Origin: CAYUYM01 sp964449305
Lineage (GTDB): Bacteria > Bacteroidota > Ignavibacteria > SZUA-365 > CAYQST01
Direction of reading: 5' to 3'
Length of the DNA stretch: 29,624 bases
NCBI GenBank assembly: GCA_964449305.1
Contig: CAYUYM010000018.1
Span: 1 to 29,624, forward strand
The translations under genes were made by a program, and so were the position numbers. Shown here one piece after another: positions 24,763 through 29,624 of the stretch. Each line of letters opens with the position of its first letter. The first letter of the stretch is position 1. Below the pieces are notes generated by a model. The model was not told where the DNA came from. It searched no databases and was given only the letters and a program-made list of their open reading frames with translations.

Positions 24763-25863
24763 TCACTCGCGCCAGGTCCGCCCCTCGGAGTTGATGTGCC
24801 AGGTGCCGGCGGCGGGGTCGGACGCGGTGATTTCGTAGGTCGACTGCGTGGTGCGAAGCGTGGGGGTGAAGCGCAGATCAAGCGGCACGGTGCTGAGCGC
24901 CTCGAGTTCACGGAGCGAATCGGCCCAGCGATTGAAGCGCATCTGGTGGGTGCGCTGGGCGTAGTAGAGGCGGCGCAGCTCCCACTTCACCTCCTCCTGC
25001 TTCCGGAACACGAAGTCCTCGCGGGGCGCGGAGGCGGGTTTGGCGCTGAACTGCACAAAGCCCCACATTTCGGGGTAGTGCATGTTGATGAGCCACTGCT
25101 GGCTCCAGACCCAGTTGTCCTCCGGCCAGGGTTTGCCGGTGGTGGGGTTGATGGCCTTCCGGTACCGCCCGTCCACCACATCGAAGCGCCATTCGACGCG
25201 TGAAAAGTTGATGCGCCACTGGTCGCCGGCAACGGGAGGTGTGTCGTTGTTGCACTCGCGCAGGGATTCCCAGGGCAGGGCAAGCTCCACGGTCCAGCGG
25301 TCGTCGATGTCGTTGGGATCGTTGATGGTGCCGTGGATCCGGACGCCCGTCTTCATGCCGAGGCAGGTCCACGAATCGACGCAGGGCCCGTTGTCGCGGT
25401 AGGGGCGGACGAGGAGGAGATCCCACACCGTGTTGAAGGCATTCATCTCGATCTCGTAGTAGCCATGGGTGTCGCCATCGGGATCGATGAAAACCTCGAA
25501 GTCGTTGTCGTAAAAGATGACGGTGTCGCGCTGGAGGAGGGAGGCCTGGATGTGGGGTTCCCGGAGTTCGGCGGCGATGTAGAGATACGTGTCGTCCCAG
25601 AGCATTTTCGCACGGGTCTTGAAGCGCGGAGCGAGGCGGAGGTTGCCCTCGATGTCGGTGAAGGGTTCGGTCCACGGCACATCGTCCCAGTCCGCCTCGT
25701 CGATCGCGCCATCGATGATGATGGGGGCGGAGGCGCGGTAGCACACGTAGCCGCGCGGGCCGAAGGGGCCGGCCGGCGTGGGGAAGCGTGGCGGCTGGGG
25801 GCTGGTCTGGGCGGGGAGTGTGGCGGGCAGGAGGGCAAGAAGGATGAGGAGGGAGACGCGCAT
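24763..25863 (-). CDS. Secreted CBM9-like carbohydrate-binding protein
   Basis: A 366-residue protein with a signal peptide (MRVSLLILLALLPATLPAQ). The domain at about 40-265 has the features of the carbohydrate-binding family 9-like fold: IIIDGAIDEADWDDVPWTEPF, AKMLWDDTYLYIAAELREPH, NDFEVFIDPDGDTHGYYEIEM and WTVELALPWESL. In xylanases CBM9 binds reducing sugar ends, whereas stand-alone versions in Bacteroidota are of uncertain role. The C-terminal 90 residues are helical (KQEEVKWELRRLYYAQRTHQ) and then mixed. It heads the likely two-gene unit with the GH29 fucosidase and is divergent from dnaE. Confidence 0.85.
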   Translation of the reverse strand: MRVSLLILLALLPATLPAQTSPQPPRFPTPAGPFGPRGYVCYRASAPIIIDGAIDEADWDDVPWTEPFTDIEGNLRLAPRFKTRAKMLWDDTYLYIAAELREPHIQASLLQRDTVIFYDNDFEVFIDPDGDTHGYYEIEMNAFNTVWDLLLVRPYRDNGPCVDSWTCLGMKTGVRIHGTINDPNDIDDRWTVELALPWESLRECNNDTPPVAGDQWRINFSRVEWRFDVVDGRYRKAINPTTGKPWPEDNWVWSQQWLINMHYPEMWGFVQFSAKPASAPREDFVFRKQEEVKWELRRLYYAQRTHQMRFNRWADSLRELEALSTVPLDLRFTPTLRTTQSTYEITASDPAAGTWHINSEGRTWRE

Positions 25864-25894
25864 GGTGGTGATCCGAAGCGTGGTGAACGATGCC

Positions 25895-25902
25895 GGAAGT
25901 TA
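25895..25902 (-). promoter_or_regulatory. Candidate -7 element for the CBM9-GH29 pair
   Basis: The minus strand reads TAACTTCC, similar to TAGATTCC before eutBC, 31 bp before the CBM9-like ATG. No -33 element was found. Confidence 0.35.
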
Positions 25903-25964
25903 CGAAAACGGGGGATGCGAACGAGGGTCGGCGGGCACGGGACGGGCACGGTCGGGGTGGCACC

Positions 25965-25995
25965 TTCGCATTTCCTCCGTTCATCCGTATCTTGC
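25965..25995 (+). promoter_or_regulatory. Bacteroidota-type promoter for dnaE
   Basis: TTCG (25965-25968) and TATCTTGC (25988-25995) are 19 nt apart. The predicted leader before the dnaE ATG at 26034 is about 33 nt and contains no good Shine-Dalgarno near the start. Confidence 0.55.
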
Positions 25996-26033
25996 CCGGA
26001 GAGTTCTGCTGTCGTCCCTGCCCGCATTCCACG

Positions 26034-29000
26034 ATGTCCGATTTCATACACCTCCACAACCACACCCACTATTCGCTTCTCGATGCCGCCTGCTCCGTCG
26101 ACGACCTCGTCGAAGCCGCCGCGGCCGACGGCATGCACGCGGTGGCCCTCACCGACCACGGCGTCATGTTCGGGGCGCTCGAGTTCTCCAAGAAATGCCG
26201 GAAGAAGGGCATCAAGCCCATCATCGGCAACGAAATGTACATGGTGACCCAGGGCTCCCGCACCGACCGCCGGGCGTCGGACAACCACCCCGAGGGCAAA
26301 CGCCATGGCTACAACCACATCGTCCTCCTCGCAAAGAACGATGTCGGCTACCACAACCTGCTCAAGCTCACCACGCTCGCCCACACCGAGGGCTTCTACT
26401 ACAAACCCCGCATCGATTTCGAGCTGCTGGAGCGGCACCACGAAGGACTCATCGCCCTCACCGCCTGCCTCGGCGGAGTCGTGGCGGCCCACCTCGTCAA
26501 CGACGACTACGCCACCGCCCGCTCCATCGCCGGCCGCCTCAAAGACCTCTTCGGCGACGATGTCTACCTCGAGATCCAGGACCATGGCATCGACCGCGAA
26601 GCCATCGTGCGCGAGGGCATGGTGCGCCTGGGCCGCGACCTGGGCATGAAGCTCATCTGCACCAACGACTGCCACTACATCAAGCGCGACCACGCGGTGG
26701 CGCACAACGTCCTCCTTCACATCCCCGATGTCAGCGTGGCGGAGGACATCCACAACCTCCGTTACGGCACCGATCAGGTCTACTTCAAAAGCAGGAAGGA
26801 GATGGTCGAGCTCTTCCGCGATCACCCGGATGCCATCGCCTCCACGATGGAGGTGGCCGACAAGTGCACCTTCGAGATCGAGCTGGGAAGGACGCACATG
26901 CCGGAGTTCCCCGTGCCCGTGGAGCTCGGCGACATCAGCCTCGACGAGTATCTCAAGCGCCTCGCGGAGGAGGGCCTCGAACACCGCTACACCGCGGTGA
27001 CAGCCGACATGCGCGAACGCCTCGCCTACGAGCTCGACGTCATCGCCCGCATGCAGTACCCCGGCTACTTCCTCATCGTGCAGGACTTCATCAACACCGC
27101 CAAGCGCCGCGGCATCCGTGTGGGGCCGGGGCGCGGCTCGGCAGCCGGCAGCCTCGTGGCCTATGTGCTCGGCATCACCGATGTCGACCCCCTGCGCTAC
27201 GACCTGCTCTTCGAGCGCTTCCTGAATCCCGACCGCGTGTCCATGCCCGACATCGACGTCGACTTCCAGGACGACCGGCGCGACGAGGTGATCCAGTACG
27301 TGCGTGAGAAGTACGGCAGCAACTCCGTGTCCCAGATCATCACCTTCGGCAAGCTCTCGGCCCGCGCCGTGCTCAAGGATGTGGGGCGCGTGATGGGCGT
27401 GCCTCTGAGCATCGTGGAATCCATCACCAAGCACATCGCCGTGCGCATGGGCAAGGTGACGCCGCTCAAATACGCCCTCGGGATCGAGACGGATCCGGAG
27501 CAGGACGAGGACCGCCGCTGGAAGCCCGTCAAGGAGCTCGAATGGGTGAAGAACTCGCCCGATGAGAAGATCCAGGACATGGTGAAATACAGCCTCATCC
27601 TCGAGGGGCTCAACCGCAACGCCGGCATGCACGCGGCGGGCGTGGTGATCGCGCCGAGCGACACGTCGGATTACGTGCCGCTCTACAAGACGCCCAACAC
27701 CGAGCTCATGACCATGTTCAACGGAACCGATCTTGAGGAGGCCGGCCTGCTCAAGATGGACTTCCTCGGGCTCATCACGCTCACCGTCATCGATCGCACC
27801 ATCGCACGCATCCGCGAATCGCGCGGCGAGGAGATCGACATCGACCGCATCCCGCTCGACGACCAGACAACCTACGACATGTTCGGCAACGGCCAGACGG
27901 TGGGCGTGTTCCAGTTCGAATCCGCCCCGATGCGCGCGTATCTCGGCAAGCTCAAACCGCAGTCCATCGACGATCTCGCCGCCATGAACGCGCTCTACCG
28001 GCCCGGCCCCATGGAGTTCATCGACGACTTCATCGACCGCAAGTTCGGGCGCAAGCAGATCACCTATCTGCATCCGTCCATGGAGCCCATCCTGAAGACG
28101 ACCTATGGCATCATCGTGTTCCAGGAGCAGGTGATGCAGCTCGCCTCGGTGATCGCGGGCTTCACGCTGGCGCAGTCCGACATCATGCGTCGCGCGATGG
28201 GGAAGAAGAAGCTCGACGTCATGGCCCAGCAGCGCGAGGCCTTTGTGGCGGGCGCGGAGGCGAAGGGCATCAGCCGGAAGATCGCGTCCGACATCTTCGA
28301 CATGATCGACAAGTTCGCGAACTACGGCTTCAACAAGTCGCATTCCGTGGCCTACTCGCTTCTCGCCTACCAGACCGGCTGGCTCAAGGCCAACTACACC
28401 CCCGAGTTCATGAGCGCCATGCTCACGTCGGACATGGCCAACACGGACAAGGTGGCCGTGCTCATTGATGAATGCCGCAAGCTCGGGATCGAGGTCCTCC
28501 CCCCCGACATCAACCACAGCCGGTCGGACTTCGTGGTGCACGGCAACGCCATCCGTTTCGGACTTGCCGCCATCAAGAATGTGGGCGCCGCCGCGGTGGA
28601 CAGCATCGTGGAGGAGCGCGAGAAGAACGGCCCGTACAGGAACATCTTCGAATTCTGTGAGCGCCTCGGCACGCGCAGTGTCAACAAGAAGACGCTGGAG
28701 GGGCTGGTGCTGGCCGGCGCGCTCGATTCCATCCACGACAACCGCGCGCAGGCGTTTGAGGCGATCGAAACGGCCATCACCCACGGGCAGAATCACTTCG
28801 CCCACCGCGAGTCCGGCCAGTCCAGCCTCTTCGACGTGCTGGAGGACGTGGGGCACGCGGAGGAGAAGTACCCGCCGCTGCCGCGTGTCCGGGATTGGGC
28901 GCCCACCGAGAAGCTGTCGCGGGAGAAGGCGGTGCTCGGTTTCTACATCTCGGGGCACCCGCTCGAATCCTGGCGCATGGATGTGGAGGCGCTCGCCACC

Positions 29001-29540
29001 ATCCGCCTTGGCGAGGCGTCGGGCGATGTGGATGGCACCGTGGTGCGCGCCGTGGGCGTGCTGGCCTCCGTGCGCCCCAAGATCGACAAGAAGGGCAACA
29101 CCATGGCCTTCATCCAGATCGAGGATTTCACCGGCCGGGCCGAGGGGCTCGTCTTCGCCGATCCCTACCGCAAATCCGCGCAGCACATCAGGGCCGAAAA
29201 CCCCGTGCTGGTGCTGGGCAGGGCCGAGTCCGGCGGGGATTCCGTGAAGATCGTGGTGGAGGAGGTGATGAGCCTCGAGGATGCCATCCAGCGCTTCACC
29301 AAATCCATCGTCATCCGCATCAACGCCCGCTCCACCACGCCGGAGCAGCTTCAGACGGGCATCGAGGCGCTCGACGACCACAGCGCCAATGGAAACTGTG
29401 CGTGTTTTTTTTATGTTGCAGACGGCGAAGACACCTGGAGTCTTCATGCAAAAAATCACTACGTCAAACCCACAAAACCCCTGCTCGATCGGTTGAGGGC
29501 CGTGTTCGGGAAACCCAACGTCCAGATCAGCGTCGAGTAG
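26034..29540 (+). CDS. dnaE: DNA polymerase III alpha subunit
   Basis: The 1168-residue replicative polymerase catalytic subunit. ATG 26034 gives the standard start MSDFIHLHNHTHYSLLDA, the first metal-binding block of the PHP domain (about 1-280). The polymerase core carries GPGRGSAAGSLVAY and the catalytic aspartates in PDIDVDFQDD (Asp406, Asp408). It continues through LYRPGPMEFIDDFI and FNKSHSVAYSLLAYQTGWLKANY. The helix-hairpin-helix region, an OB fold (about 1000-1080, VRAVGVLASVRPKIDKKG) and a short C-terminal domain follow. Domain order is that of DnaE1, not PolC. The last 60 codons are locally AT-richer and contain T8 (29405-29412) and A6 (29450-29455) runs, but the frame continues into the family's usual C-terminus. 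trxA follows after 22 bp. Confidence 0.97.
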   Translation: MSDFIHLHNHTHYSLLDAACSVDDLVEAAAADGMHAVALTDHGVMFGALEFSKKCRKKGIKPIIGNEMYMVTQGSRTDRRASDNHPEGKRHGYNHIVLLAKNDVGYHNLLKLTTLAHTEGFYYKPRIDFELLERHHEGLIALTACLGGVVAAHLVNDDYATARSIAGRLKDLFGDDVYLEIQDHGIDREAIVREGMVRLGRDLGMKLICTNDCHYIKRDHAVAHNVLLHIPDVSVAEDIHNLRYGTDQVYFKSRKEMVELFRDHPDAIASTMEVADKCTFEIELGRTHMPEFPVPVELGDISLDEYLKRLAEEGLEHRYTAVTADMRERLAYELDVIARMQYPGYFLIVQDFINTAKRRGIRVGPGRGSAAGSLVAYVLGITDVDPLRYDLLFERFLNPDRVSMPDIDVDFQDDRRDEVIQYVREKYGSNSVSQIITFGKLSARAVLKDVGRVMGVPLSIVESITKHIAVRMGKVTPLKYALGIETDPEQDEDRRWKPVKELEWVKNSPDEKIQDMVKYSLILEGLNRNAGMHAAGVVIAPSDTSDYVPLYKTPNTELMTMFNGTDLEEAGLLKMDFLGLITLTVIDRTIARIRESRGEEIDIDRIPLDDQTTYDMFGNGQTVGVFQFESAPMRAYLGKLKPQSIDDLAAMNALYRPGPMEFIDDFIDRKFGRKQITYLHPSMEPILKTTYGIIVFQEQVMQLASVIAGFTLAQSDIMRRAMGKKKLDVMAQQREAFVAGAEAKGISRKIASDIFDMIDKFANYGFNKSHSVAYSLLAYQTGWLKANYTPEFMSAMLTSDMANTDKVAVLIDECRKLGIEVLPPDINHSRSDFVVHGNAIRFGLAAIKNVGAAAVDSIVEEREKNGPYRNIFEFCERLGTRSVNKKTLEGLVLAGALDSIHDNRAQAFEAIETAITHGQNHFAHRESGQSSLFDVLEDVGHAEEKYPPLPRVRDWAPTEKLSREKAVLGFYISGHPLESWRMDVEALATIRLGEASGDVDGTVVRAVGVLASVRPKIDKKGNTMAFIQIEDFTGRAEGLVFADPYRKSAQHIRAENPVLVLGRAESGGDSVKIVVEEVMSLEDAIQRFTKSIVIRINARSTTPEQLQTGIEALDDHSANGNCACFFYVADGEDTWSLHAKNHYVKPTKPLLDRLRAVFGKPNVQISVE

Positions 29541-29562
29541 CTACAGATTCAAGGAGAACTGC

Positions 29563-29624
29563 ATGAAACCGGTCGAAATCACTGATGGCAATTTTGAGGA
29601 AGTGGTGCTGAAGTCCGACAAGCC
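29563..29624 (+). CDS. trxA: Thioredoxin, N-terminal fragment
   Basis: ATG 29563 is preceded at 5 bp by AAGGAGA (29551-29557), the strongest Shine-Dalgarno in the window. Only 20 residues are present before the window ends: MKPVEITDGNFEEVVLKSDK. This is the typical thioredoxin start, which normally leads into PVLVDFWAxWCGPC, so the active-site cysteines lie outside the window. Thioredoxin reduces protein disulfides in the cytoplasm. The 22-bp distance suggests readthrough from dnaE, but the strong ribosome site would also allow independent expression. Confidence 0.85.
   Translation, partial: MKPVEITDGNFEEVVLKSDK

Noticed and set aside
29405..29412. Frameshift error in dnaE at T8
   Set aside because: The zero frame continues into CACFFYVADGED and LLDRLRAVFGKPNVQI, which fit the normal DnaE C-terminus. 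Both other frames give Arg/Ser-rich tails.
25443..29459. Very long minus-strand open frame (over 1300 codons) opposite dnaE
   Set aside because: It is antisense to a clearly recognised polymerase and to part of the CBM9-like gene. Its product is low-complexity His/Glu/Val-rich with no domain; GC-rich codon use removes stops.

Overview
The window is GC-rich bacterial DNA with long, tightly packed genes. It most likely comes from the Bacteroidota/Chlorobiota side of the tree. This rests on a FlgD-like Ig C-terminal domain of the kind found on their secreted proteins, on upstream elements resembling their -33/-7 promoters (TTG/TTCG, about 19 nt, then TAnnTT) rather than -35/-10 boxes, and on weak or absent Shine-Dalgarno sequences for most genes. 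The species is not identifiable. A 100-N scaffold gap lies at 3332-3431.

Layout. 2-508: tail of a secreted surface protein. 662-3247 (-): GH3 glycosidase, with its upstream region taken up by a 31-bp tandem repeat array, the gap and a perfect 29-nt palindrome. 3601-4161 (-): REP-associated (RAYT) transposase. 4424-4951: small secreted DUF1579-like protein. 5042-7414: ethanolamine ammonia-lyase with EutB and EutC fused in one chain behind a Tat-type leader. 7533-9800 (-) and 9940-13344 (+): divergent exported glycan enzymes (DUF4838/GH20-type and GH38). 13430-16073: a TPR protein and a membrane-anchored double-GAF protein with a degenerate GGDEF-like tail. 16183-18387: p-aminobenzoate genes, pabC-pabB leftward and pabA rightward. 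18412-19266 (-): NlpC/P60 lipoprotein. 19399-22562: meaB, a lipoprotein and radA in one close cluster. 22620-25863 (-): GH29 fucosidase and a CBM9-like protein. 26034-29540: dnaE. 29563-end: start of trxA.

Function. Five exported proteins (GH3, DUF4838/GH20-type, GH38, GH29, CBM9-like) point to scavenging of complex glycans, with beta-linked sugars, hexosamine or uronate, alpha-mannose and alpha-fucose as likely targets. They are interleaved with housekeeping genes instead of forming one PUL, and no SusC/SusD pair is present. Two proteins depend on or serve adenosylcobalamin enzymes: EutBC and MeaB. The pab genes provide the folate precursor p-aminobenzoate. dnaE and radA serve replication and repair.

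The most unusual items are the Tat-leader EutB-EutC fusion, the RAYT/palindrome/tandem-repeat cluster in front of the GH3 gene, a short sequence shared by two convergent intergenic regions, and the degenerate GGDEF-like protein. No tRNA, rRNA or CRISPR array was seen.
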